From NCBI GenBank assembly GCA_964387775.1, contig CAYLZO010000254.1:1-7316 (forward strand): 7,316 bases of DNA. The letters are read 5' to 3'. The DNA comes from CAYLZO01 sp964387775. Its GTDB lineage: Bacteria > Chloroflexota > Anaerolineae > JAAYZQ01. Every line of letters starts with the position of its first letter. Position 1 is the stretch's first letter. Both the position numbers and the translations under genes were made by a program. Of the stretch, positions 1 through 5,971 are shown one piece after another. The notes below the pieces were generated by a model, which ran no database searches, had not been told where the DNA came from, and saw only the letters and a list, made by a program, of their open reading frames with translations.

Positions 1-614
1 CTGCCGCCGGCGGGCAGGATCAACAGCTCGCCGCCCGAGCCGTCGGCGCCCAGCAGCGACGAGAGCACGCCGCCCGAGGCGCCGTTGGCCTGGAGCACCA
101 CGGCGCCGGCCCCGTCGCCAAAGAGCACGCAGGTGCCCCGGTCGGTCCAGTCGGTGATACGTGACAGCGTCTCGGCGCCGACCACCAGGGCCTGCTCGTA
201 GCTGCCCCCCGCCAGTAGGTCGGCAGCCAGGCTGAGGCCATACACGAACCCCGAACAGCCGGCCGACAGGTCAAAGGCGGCGGCGTGCTCGGCGCCCAGG
301 GCATCCTGGAGCAGGCAGGCCGTGGCCGGAAAGGCGTAGTCGGGCGTGACCGTGGCCACGATGATGAGGTCCAGGTGGGCCGGGTCCTGGTTGGCGACCT
401 CCAGGGCGGCCTGGGCCGCCCTGAGGCTCAGGCTGAAGGTCGTCTCCCCGTCTCCGGCGATGCGCCGCTCGACGATGCCCGTCCGCTGGCGGATCCACTC
501 GTCCGAGGTGTCCACCAGGGCGGCCAGGTCGTCGTTGCTCATCACCCGCTCGGGGACGGCCTTGCCCCAGCCGACGACGTGGGCCCGGCGAAGGGTGTTA
601 TTCTGACCGGCCAA
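1..614 (-). CDS. fabH: Beta-ketoacyl-ACP synthase III, 3' part beyond window
   Basis: This enzyme condenses acetyl-CoA (or another acyl-CoA starter) with malonyl-ACP to begin type II fatty acid synthesis in the cytoplasm. The 204 visible residues show the FabH pattern: an N-terminal strand followed by NDDLAALVDTSDEWI and RTGIVERRIA (about residues 27-55), the nucleophile in SAGCSGF with Cys120, then DWTDRGTCVLFGDGAGA, and LLILPAGG at the window edge. The catalytic His and Asn lie beyond the edge. There is no ATG near the family N-terminus. TTG at 614-612 puts the conserved core at the expected place, and GGAAGG inside the end of fabF could serve as ribosome binding site, so TTG is preferred. 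The gene starts 6 bases after the fabF stop, so the two are surely co-transcribed. The family call is secure; the start is less so. Confidence 0.93.
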   Translation of the reverse strand, partial: MAGQNNTLRRAHVVGWGKAVPERVMSNDDLAALVDTSDEWIRQRTGIVERRIAGDGETTFSLSLRAAQAALEVANQDPAHLDLIIVATVTPDYAFPATACLLQDALGAEHAAAFDLSAGCSGFVYGLSLAADLLAGGSYEQALVVGAETLSRITDWTDRGTCVLFGDGAGAVVLQANGASGGVLSSLLGADGSGGELLILPAGG

Positions 615-620
615 GGGATC

Positions 621-1865
621 TCAGCCTTCCCAGCGCCGGAAAATGACCGTGGCGTTGTGGCCGCCAAAGCCGAAGGAATTTGACAGCGCCGTTCGGGGCC
701 GGGCCTCCCGCGCCTCGTTGGGCACATAGTCGAGGTCGCACGTAGGATCGGGGGTCTCGTAGTTGATCGTCGGGTGGATCAGACCCGTTTCCAGCGCCTT
801 GATGCACGCGATCCCCTCCACCGCCCCGGCGGCGCCCATCAGGTGGCCGATCATCGACTTGGTCGAGCTGACCGGCAGCGACTGGGCGTGCTGGCCAAAG
901 ACGGTGTGGATGGCCCGCGTCTCGATGGGATCGTTGAGGGGCGTGCTCGTGCCGTGGGCGTTGATGTAGTCGATCTCGTCGGGGGCCAGCCGCGCGTCGT
1001 CCAGCGCCGCCTGCATCGAGCGGGCCGCGCCGGCCCCATCCTCGTCGGGCGCGGTGATGTGGAAGGCGTCGCAACTGGCGCCATAGCCGACGACCTCGGC
1101 GTAGACGTGCGCCCCACGTTTCTGGGCGTGTTCCAGGCTCTCCAGGATCAACACGCCGGCGCCCTCGCCCATGACGAACCCGTCGCGGTCGGCGTCAAAG
1201 GGGCGGCTGGCCCGCTCCGGGTCGTCGTTGCGGCACGAGACGGCGCCCATGTTGCTGAATGCGGCCAGCGTCAAGGGATGCATCACCGATTCGCCGCCGC
1301 CGCAGATCATGAGCTCGGCCCGTCCCTGGCGGATGCGCAGGGCCGCCTCGCCGATGGCGTTGGTACCCGTGGCACAGGCCGAGGCCAACGAAATGGCCAG
1401 GCCGTGGATGCCGTACTTGATGGCGACCTGGCCCGCCCCAGCGTTGGGCATCATCATCGGCGTCATGAGGGCGCTCACCCGCCGCGGTCCCCGCTCGCGC
1501 ATGACTTCCACATTGTCCAGCAGGGTCGTGATGCCGCCGATGCCCGTGCCGATGATGATGCCGACGTGGCCGTTGGCGCCGTTCTGGTCAAAGGCCAACC
1601 CCGCATCGGCGACGGCCTGGTCGGCGGCAACGAGCACCAACTGGGTAAAGCGGTCGGTGCGTCGCGCCTCCTTGTAGCCCAGCAGCGCCGCCGGATCAAA
1701 ACCCTTGACCTCGCCCGCGATCTGGACCGGCTGCTCCGAGGCGTCGTAGAGCGTTATCGGCCCCACGCCGGAGCGTCCGGCCACCAGGGCGTCCCAGTAA
1801 CTGGCGACGTCGTTGCCCACGGGGGTCACCGCCCCCATGCCGGTGATTACCACTCGTTTGCGCAT
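621..1865 (-). CDS. fabF: Beta-ketoacyl-ACP synthase II
   Basis: This is the elongating condensing enzyme of type II fatty acid synthesis, which adds malonyl-ACP to acyl-ACP with loss of CO2. The protein has 414 residues, normal for FabF, and begins MRKRVVITGMGAVTPVG. The thiolase-fold triad is complete: Cys164 in ASACATGTNAIGEA, His304 in INAHGTSTPLND, and His341 in MIGHLMGAAGA, with the conserved Lys336 just before. The C-terminal NSFGFGGHNA loop is also intact. The ATG is preceded by AGAGGAGAACC, an AGGAG ribosome binding site at good spacing, which fixes the start. The gene is first in a minus-strand operon with fabH and is divergent from etfB. Alternatives such as FabB or a polyketide ketosynthase are less likely because of the length and the close match to FabF around all three catalytic residues. 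Confidence 0.96.
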   Translation of the reverse strand: MRKRVVITGMGAVTPVGNDVASYWDALVAGRSGVGPITLYDASEQPVQIAGEVKGFDPAALLGYKEARRTDRFTQLVLVAADQAVADAGLAFDQNGANGHVGIIIGTGIGGITTLLDNVEVMRERGPRRVSALMTPMMMPNAGAGQVAIKYGIHGLAISLASACATGTNAIGEAALRIRQGRAELMICGGGESVMHPLTLAAFSNMGAVSCRNDDPERASRPFDADRDGFVMGEGAGVLILESLEHAQKRGAHVYAEVVGYGASCDAFHITAPDEDGAGAARSMQAALDDARLAPDEIDYINAHGTSTPLNDPIETRAIHTVFGQHAQSLPVSSTKSMIGHLMGAAGAVEGIACIKALETGLIHPTINYETPDPTCDLDYVPNEAREARPRTALSNSFGFGGHNATVIFRRWEG

Positions 1866-1885
1866 GGTTCTCCTCTCTCAACTCG

Positions 1886-1904
1886 CCAGACCTGTCAGGT
1901 CTGG
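1886..1904. repeat. Perfect 19-base palindrome in the fabF leader
   Basis: The arms CCAGACCTG and CAGGTCTGG flank a single T, giving nine perfect base pairs of dyad symmetry. It ends 21 bases before the fabF start codon, so it would lie in the fabF 5' untranslated region. It could be an operator for a dimeric lipid-responsive repressor, an mRNA hairpin, or one copy of a dispersed palindromic repeat. Only one copy is present in this window, so these options cannot be separated here. Confidence 0.6.
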
Positions 1905-1927
1905 GCACAAAAGCCCTGAATTCGGTT

Positions 1928-1936
1928 CCTATAACA
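1928..1936 (-). promoter_or_regulatory. Possible extended -10 promoter for fabF-fabH
   Basis: Read on the minus strand this is TG-T-TATAGG, an extended -10 pattern with four of six matches to TATAAT. The -35 position (CATCCT) is poor. A start near 1921 would give a leader of about 55 bases that contains the 1886-1904 palindrome and the AGGAG site. On the plus strand the overlapping TATAAC at 1930-1935 could serve etfB, also without a good -35. The evidence is weak. Confidence 0.25.
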
Positions 1937-2004
1937 CCGCTTGCCGGTAAAGGATGCGCCCTCAAATCGTAACTTCTCCGTGGGGACTGTGTTCTATTGA
2001 ACGG

Positions 2005-2037
2005 CGTGGGGCAAAATGCCATTTTGCCCAACAGGAG
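2005..2037 (+). repeat. Palindrome plus Shine-Dalgarno module, copy A
   Basis: The arms GGGCAAAATG (2009-2018) and CATTTTGCCC (2020-2029) are perfect inverted repeats around one base. They are followed by AACAGGAG, which looks like a ribosome binding site, but no gene start follows it here. The same 33-base unit recurs 42 bases downstream at 2047-2079 with one mismatch, at the centre base of the palindrome (C against G). As RNA the stem would be eight pairs with a five-base loop. Copy A looks like the upstream partner of a tandem duplication whose Shine-Dalgarno sequence is no longer used. Confidence 0.85.
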
Positions 2038-2046
2038 CGCCGATTT

Positions 2047-2079
2047 CGTGGGGCAAAATGGCATTTTGCCCAACAGGAG
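2047..2079 (+). repeat. Palindrome plus Shine-Dalgarno module, copy B, serving etfB
   Basis: The arms GGGCAAAATG (2051-2060) and CATTTTGCCC (2062-2071) flank one G. CAACAGGAGG follows and supplies the etfB ribosome binding site (AGGAGG at 2075-2080, four bases before the ATG). The hairpin base is only about three bases from the Shine-Dalgarno sequence, so folding or protein binding here could affect etfB translation. The 42-base spacing to copy A is close to four helical turns, which also suits paired binding of a dimeric protein to DNA. Confidence 0.85.
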
Positions 2080-2084
2080 GGCCC

Positions 2085-2975
2085 ATGCCTTACAACAGCA
2101 TCGTGTTGGTCAAGCAGGTGCCCGACACGGCCAACGTGAGCGGCAAAGCCATGAAGGACGACGGCACGGTCAACCGCGCCGCCCTGCCGGCCATTTTCAA
2201 CCCGGAAGACCTCAACGCCCTGGAGATGGCCTTGCAGGTCAAGGAGGCGCACGGCGGGCGTGTCACCGTGCTGACCATGGGGCCGCCCCGCGCCGCCGAC
2301 GTGCTGCGCGAGGCCCTCTATCGCGGCGCCGACCGCGTGATCCTGCTCACCGACCGCAAGACGGCCGGCTCCGACACCCTGGCCACCTCCTACGTCCTCA
2401 AGTGCGCCGTGGAGCAGGTCGGCGACTATGACCTGGTGTTCTGCGGGCGGCAGGCCATCGACGGCGACACGGCCCAAGTCGGCCCCCAGGTGGCCGAAAA
2501 GCTGGGCCTGCCCCAGATCACCTACGCCGAGGCGGTGGAGGCGCTGCGCGACGGCCAGATCGTCGTCCGGCGGGCGCTGCCCCTGGGCACCGAGACGGTG
2601 CAGTGCACCCTGCCCTGCCTGCTGACCATCGTCGGCTCGGCTAACGTGCCCCGGCCGCCGTCGGCGCGGCGGATGATGGCCTACAAGCTGGCGGCCACGC
2701 CCTTTGACTACGACGACCTGATCCAAAAGTGGCCCGAGTTCGAGAGCGAGGCGGCGCTGGAACGCTACCTGGCCGAGCGCGACCTCCAGATCGAGGTCTG
2801 GAGCGGGGCCGACGTGGGCGTGGACTATGCGCGGGTCGGCCTGGCCGGCTCGCCGACCAAGGTGCTCAAGGTCGATTTTGTCGTGCTCGGCTCGAAGGAG
2901 AGCAAGGCCTTTGAAGCGGATGAGAGCGGCGTCGCGGCGCTGATGCAGGAATTGGTGAAAGAGTACGTGCTGTGA
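2085..2975 (+). CDS. etfB: Electron transfer flavoprotein beta subunit, anaerobe/bifurcating-type motif
   Basis: EtfB pairs with EtfA to carry electrons between acyl-CoA dehydrogenases and other redox partners. The 296-residue protein starts MPYNSIVLVKQVPDTA, the usual EtfB N-terminus. The nucleotide loop GRQAIDGDTAQVGP (residues 121-134) replaces the CNQTG-type loop of classical EtfB that binds AMP. The DGDTAQVGP form is known from EtfB of anaerobes, including electron-bifurcating ones. RALPLGTETVQCTLPCLLT (163-181) matches the EtfB signature region, and RVGLAGSPTKV (250-260) the C-terminal segment. The protein is about 30 residues longer than most EtfB; the extra acidic stretch lies near 206-235. 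The start is set by AGGAGG four bases upstream; in-frame ATGs at 2016 and 2058 fall inside the palindromes and lack support. It is first of a plus-strand operon with etfA and a dehydrogenase. Bifurcation itself is inference. Confidence 0.94.
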   Translation: MPYNSIVLVKQVPDTANVSGKAMKDDGTVNRAALPAIFNPEDLNALEMALQVKEAHGGRVTVLTMGPPRAADVLREALYRGADRVILLTDRKTAGSDTLATSYVLKCAVEQVGDYDLVFCGRQAIDGDTAQVGPQVAEKLGLPQITYAEAVEALRDGQIVVRRALPLGTETVQCTLPCLLTIVGSANVPRPPSARRMMAYKLAATPFDYDDLIQKWPEFESEAALERYLAERDLQIEVWSGADVGVDYARVGLAGSPTKVLKVDFVVLGSKESKAFEADESGVAALMQELVKEYVL

Positions 2976-2998
2976 CACAATCTTCCCCCTCACCCCAT

Positions 2999-3048
2999 CC
3001 CTCTCCCCCGAGGGAGAGGGAGCAACCCCCCTCCCTTGGGGGAGGGGG
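2999..3048 (+). repeat. Pyrimidine/purine inverted-repeat element between etfB and etfA
   Basis: Two hairpins stand in tandem: CCCTCTCCC (2999-3007) pairs with GGGAGAGGG (3012-3020), and CCCCCTCCC (3027-3035) pairs with GGGAGGGGG (3040-3048). The stretch before it (about 2981-2998, CCCCCTCACCCC) belongs to the same C-rich strand bias. Dispersed C/T-rich to G/A-rich repeats of this kind are common in many bacterial genomes, so this is probably a copy of such an element inserted in the operon. There is no T-run after either stem, so it is not a convincing terminator. It occupies nearly all of the 94-base gap. Confidence 0.75.
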
Positions 3049-3061
3049 CCGGGGGAGGGGG
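3038..3061 (+). promoter_or_regulatory. Four runs of five G before the etfA start: G-quadruplex candidate
   Basis: Runs of five G at 3038-3042, 3044-3048, 3051-3055 and 3057-3061 are separated by loops of A, CC and A. This is a very strong G-quadruplex pattern on the sense strand, so it would be present in the mRNA. It ends at the first base of GAAGG (3061-3065), the probable etfA ribosome binding site. The first two runs also form the 3' arm of the hairpin at 3027-3048, so the two structures exclude each other. No ligand or protein site can be inferred from sequence. Confidence 0.55.
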
Positions 3062-3069
3062 AAGGCTGG

Positions 3070-4098
3070 ATGAGAGTAATAACTATGACAGAGAATCGAG
3101 ACGTCTGGGTTTTCATCGAACAGAATGAGGGCCGGATCGCGCCGGTCAGCCTGGAGCTGGTGGGTAAGGCGCGGGCGCTGGCCGACGAGCTGGGCGGCCA
3201 GGTCAACGGCCTGCTCCTGGGCGACGGCGTGGACGGCCTGCCCCGGCAGGTCATTGCCCACGGCGCCGACCGGGTGCTGCTGGCCCGGCATCCCGAGCTG
3301 GGCGCCTACCGCACCCTGCCCTACGCCCGCGTCGCCGCCGACCTGGCCCGGGCGCGGCAGCCCTACATCTTTTTGCTGGGGGCCACGCCCGTGGGCCGCG
3401 ACCTGGCGCCGCGCATCGCCAGTGCCCTCTCGGCGGGGCTGACGGCCGACTGCACCGACCTGCAAATCGGCGATTTTGAACGGCGGGGCAAAGCCTATTC
3501 CGACCTGCTGTACCAGATCCGGCCCGCGTTTGGCGGCAACATCATCGCCACGATCGTCAACCCCGAGATGCACCCCCAGATGGCGACGGTCCGCGAGGGG
3601 GTGATGAAGCTGGGCCGGCCCGACCCGGCGCGGACCGGCGTCGTGGAGCGGATCGAGCCGAGCTTTAACAGCCGCGACCTGGAGCTGCGGGTCCTCAAGC
3701 GCGAGATGCGCCTGCCCAAGGTGGACCTGCAGGGCGCCCAGGTCATCGTCGCCGGGGGCATGGGCGTGGGCAGCCGGGAGAATTTCCGGCTGATCCACGA
3801 GCTGGCCGAGGTGCTGGGCGCTGAGGTGGCCGGCTCGCGGGCGGCGGTGGACGCCGGCTTTATCTCGGCCGAACACCAGGTGGGCCAGACGGGTGTCACC
3901 GTGCGGCCCCGGCTCTACGTCGCCTGCGGCATCTCGGGCGCGGTGCAGCACCGGGCCGGCATGGACCAGTCGAGCAAGATCATTGCCATCAACACCGACC
4001 CCAACGCCCCGATTTTTGACGTGGCCCACTACAAGATCGTCGGCGATCTGCGGACGGTTATTCCGCGGATGATCCGCGCCTATCGCGAAAATGGGTAA
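3070..4098 (+). CDS. etfA: Electron transfer flavoprotein alpha subunit
   Basis: EtfA binds FAD in its C-terminal domain and, with EtfB, shuttles electrons to or from the dehydrogenase encoded next. Length is 342 residues from ATG 3070. The N-terminal domain begins DVWVFIEQNEGRIAPVSLEL. RPAFGGNIIATI (151-162) and PQMATVREGVM (169-179) resemble the EtfA of anaerobes and bifurcating systems. The FAD domain shows AGGMGVGS (228-235), GSRAAVDAGF (255-264), VGQTGVTVRP (271-280), LYVACGISGAVQH (282-294) and INTDPNAPIF (307-316). No ferredoxin domain is fused. ATG 3070 has GAAGG four bases upstream. ATG 3085 would give MTENRDVWVF, which fits the family N-terminus better but has a weaker ribosome binding site, so the start is open between these two. 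The stop codon abuts the palindrome preceding the dehydrogenase gene. Confidence 0.94.
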   Translation: MRVITMTENRDVWVFIEQNEGRIAPVSLELVGKARALADELGGQVNGLLLGDGVDGLPRQVIAHGADRVLLARHPELGAYRTLPYARVAADLARARQPYIFLLGATPVGRDLAPRIASALSAGLTADCTDLQIGDFERRGKAYSDLLYQIRPAFGGNIIATIVNPEMHPQMATVREGVMKLGRPDPARTGVVERIEPSFNSRDLELRVLKREMRLPKVDLQGAQVIVAGGMGVGSRENFRLIHELAEVLGAEVAGSRAAVDAGFISAEHQVGQTGVTVRPRLYVACGISGAVQHRAGMDQSSKIIAINTDPNAPIFDVAHYKIVGDLRTVIPRMIRAYRENG

Positions 4099-4127
4099 GG
4101 CAAATTGGCAATTTGCCCAACGAGGAG
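4099..4127 (+). repeat. Palindrome plus Shine-Dalgarno module, diverged copy C
   Basis: The arms GGCAAATTG (4099-4107) and CAATTTGCC (4109-4117) flank one G and begin directly after the etfA stop codon. CCAACGAGGAG follows, six bases before the dehydrogenase ATG. It has the same layout as copies A and B near 2009-2080. Relative to them one arm position changes A to T and the matching position in the other arm T to A, so pairing is kept. The tail also gains one G (CCAACgAGGAG against CCAACAGGAG). Confidence 0.8.
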
Positions 4128-4133
4128 CATTGC

Positions 4134-5858
4134 ATGGCAGAGAACTTTTTCACGGATAACGCTGATTTGGTGCAAAGGCTGGAGCAGCTCGACCTGGAGG
4201 AGGTCGTCGAGATGCTGGAGGACGGCTACCGCTACCAGGCCGAGTACCCGGCAGCGCCGCGCAACTATGCCGACGCCGTGGACAACTACCGGCTGCTGCT
4301 GACGGTGCTGGGCGACGTGTGCGCCAATCAGATCGCGCCCCGGGCCGCCGAGGCGGCCGAAGAGGGTGTGCGCCTGGAGGACGGCCGGGTCACGTACGCC
4401 GAGGCGACTCAGGCCGGGCTGGAGCTTCTACGGCAAGCCGACCTGATGGGCGCCATGCTGCCCTGGGAGTACGGCGGCCTGAACCTGCCGACGACGGTCT
4501 TGCAGATGATGATCGAGATCCTGTCGCGGGCCGACACCGGCCTGATGTCCATTTTTGCCCTGCAAGAGGTCTCGGCCACGGTGGCCGAGTTCGGCGACGA
4601 GGCGATAAAGGCCCGGGTGCTGCCCCGCTTTGCCCGGGGCGAGGTGACGGGGGCCATGGTCCTCACCGAGCCCGACGCCGGCTCGGACCTGGGCGTGGTG
4701 CAGACCCAGGCCCGCTGGGACGAGGAAGCGGGTGTGTGGCGGCTCAACGGCGTCAAGCGCTTTATCACCAACGGCTGCGCCGACGTGCTGCTGGTGCTGG
4801 CCCGCTCCGAGGAAGGCTCGACCGACGCCCGGGGCCTGAGCCTCTTTCTGGTCGAGGCCGACGAGACGGTGCACGTCCGTCGCCTGGAGAACAAGATGGG
4901 GCTCCACGCCTCGCCGACCTGCCAGCTTCAGTTCGACGATACGCCCGCCGAGCTGGTGGGCAAGCGCCGCTACGGGCTCATCCGCTACACCTGGGCGCTG
5001 ATGAACGGCGCCCGGGTGGCCGTGGCCGCCCAGGCGGTGGGCCTCGCCGAGGCCGCCTACCGCGAGGCCTACGCCTACGCCCAGAAGCGGGTCCAGTTCG
5101 GCCAGAGCATCGACCAGATCCCGGCCGTGTTCCGCATGTTGCTGTCGATGCGGGGCGAGATCGAGGCCACGCGGGCGCTGGTCTACGAGACGGGCTGTTG
5201 GGTGGACCGCAAAAAGGCGCTGGAGCGGCTCAAGGCGCGGGGCGAGCTCGACAAGGAGGGGCGCAGGTGGCTCAAAGAGGCCGACCGGATGGCCAACGTG
5301 CTGACGCCCCTGGCCAAGTACCACGCCACCGAGATGGGCAACCGGGTGTGCTACCAGGCCATGCAGGTCCACGGCGGCACGGGCTATATGCGGGAATTCA
5401 ACGTGGAGCGCCACGTTCGCGACGTGCGCGTGACCAACATCTACGAGGGCACCAGCCAGCTCCAGATCGCGGCCGCCACCGGCCCGCTGCTGGGCCACGC
5501 CCTCGACGGCCTGCTGGACGCCTGGGCGGCCGAGAATTACGGACCGGAGCTGGCCGGCCTCAAGGGCCAGCTCGACGAGGCGACGGCGCTGTTTAGCCGC
5601 TCCATCGACCACATGAAAGAGTTGGACGACCGGGCGCTGGTGGACTATTACGCCGCCGACCTGGCCGACATGGCCGTCTACCTGCTGACCGGCTGGCTGG
5701 CGCTGCGCGACGCCCGGACGGGGGCGCGCAAGCGGGAGCTGGCCCGCGTCTACCTGGGCGAGACCCTGCCCCAGTTCCGGGGGCGGATGGCGACCATCCA
5801 GGCCAGCGATCCGGCGCCCCTGCGAGCCCGGCAGGCCATTCTGGCCGAACCCGGCTGA
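4134..5858 (+). CDS. Acyl-CoA dehydrogenase, long form with N- and C-terminal extensions
   Basis: This flavoenzyme oxidises an acyl-CoA to the 2-enoyl-CoA (or runs in reverse) and exchanges electrons with EtfBA encoded just upstream. It has 574 residues against about 380 for short- or medium-chain enzymes. Visible parts: an N-terminal helical extension (1-50), MVLTEPDAGSDLG (175-187) and KRFITNG (208-214) of the FAD/substrate site, KRVQFGQSI (318-326), QVHGGTGYMRE (411-421), and IYEGTSQLQ with the likely catalytic base Glu438. A charged insert (about 358-388) sits between the two C-terminal helical regions, and a helical extension runs from about 450 to the end, like the extra C-terminal domain of DmdC-type dehydrogenases. 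From memory, similar long dehydrogenases occur in anaerobic Desulfobacterota. ATG 4134 is chosen because GAGGAG lies six bases upstream; TTG 4113 lies inside the palindrome. The substrate is not predictable. Confidence 0.92.
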   Translation: MAENFFTDNADLVQRLEQLDLEEVVEMLEDGYRYQAEYPAAPRNYADAVDNYRLLLTVLGDVCANQIAPRAAEAAEEGVRLEDGRVTYAEATQAGLELLRQADLMGAMLPWEYGGLNLPTTVLQMMIEILSRADTGLMSIFALQEVSATVAEFGDEAIKARVLPRFARGEVTGAMVLTEPDAGSDLGVVQTQARWDEEAGVWRLNGVKRFITNGCADVLLVLARSEEGSTDARGLSLFLVEADETVHVRRLENKMGLHASPTCQLQFDDTPAELVGKRRYGLIRYTWALMNGARVAVAAQAVGLAEAAYREAYAYAQKRVQFGQSIDQIPAVFRMLLSMRGEIEATRALVYETGCWVDRKKALERLKARGELDKEGRRWLKEADRMANVLTPLAKYHATEMGNRVCYQAMQVHGGTGYMREFNVERHVRDVRVTNIYEGTSQLQIAAATGPLLGHALDGLLDAWAAENYGPELAGLKGQLDEATALFSRSIDHMKELDDRALVDYYAADLADMAVYLLTGWLALRDARTGARKRELARVYLGETLPQFRGRMATIQASDPAPLRARQAILAEPG

Positions 5859-5902
5859 GGTTGTCCGCGAAGAGAACCCTGACGCGTACTTCGACGAGGA
5901 AC

Positions 5903-5942
5903 GAACGACGAAGGACAGAAACTTCTCTATCCTTCGTCGTTC
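5903..5942 (+). repeat. Long hairpin in the reductase leader
   Basis: GAACGACGAAGGA (5903-5915) pairs perfectly with TCCTTCGTCGTTC (5930-5942). Inside the loop AGAA (5917-5920) and TTCT (5923-5926) can also pair, so almost the whole 40 bases fold. CTCTTTTATCT follows the stem, a short T-rich stretch that could make a weak intrinsic terminator or attenuator between the dehydrogenase and the reductase. The reductase ribosome binding site begins 14 bases after the stem. A dispersed palindromic repeat is the other reading. Confidence 0.65.
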
Positions 5943-5956
5943 CTCTTTTATCTGGA

Positions 5957-5971
5957 GGGAGGCTACCCTTG
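5957..5971 (+). promoter_or_regulatory. Ribosome binding site that fixes a TTG start
   Basis: GGGAGG at 5957-5962 stands six bases before TTG 5969-5971. No ATG or GTG occurs at the right place for the short-chain dehydrogenase N-terminus, and the longer in-frame reading from TTG 5861 would translate straight through the hairpin at 5903-5942. This site therefore decides the reductase start. Confidence 0.75.

Noticed and set aside
774..1919. Long plus-strand open frame opposite fabF
   Set aside because: fabF is certain on the minus strand; the opposite frame has no recognisable domain or ribosome binding site.
2016..2084. ATGs at 2016 and 2058 as etfB starts
   Set aside because: Both lie within palindrome arms, and the added residues repeat the module in translation. 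AGGAGG before 2085 and the family N-terminus decide for 2085.
2999..3048. Intrinsic terminator between etfB and etfA
   Set aside because: The stems are strong but no T-run follows, and etfA must be expressed with etfB; a dispersed repeat or leader structure is more likely.
1962..3254. Long open frame on the minus strand opposite etfB
   Set aside because: It is the antisense of etfB in GC-rich DNA and runs through the intergenic repeats; the encoded sequence is low-complexity and resembles no family.
2085..4098. Fix-type (nitrogen fixation) electron-transfer flavoprotein
   Set aside because: The EtfB loop is not of the FixA form, and no fixC, fixX or nif gene is visible; the neighbour is an acyl-CoA dehydrogenase.
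4113..4133. TTG 4113 as the dehydrogenase start
   Set aside because: It lies inside the palindrome and would translate its own Shine-Dalgarno sequence; ATG 4134 has GAGGAG six bases upstream.
5861..5968. TTG 5861 as the reductase start
   Set aside because: It would add 36 residues translated through the hairpin, unlike any short-chain dehydrogenase; TTG 5969 has an excellent ribosome binding site.
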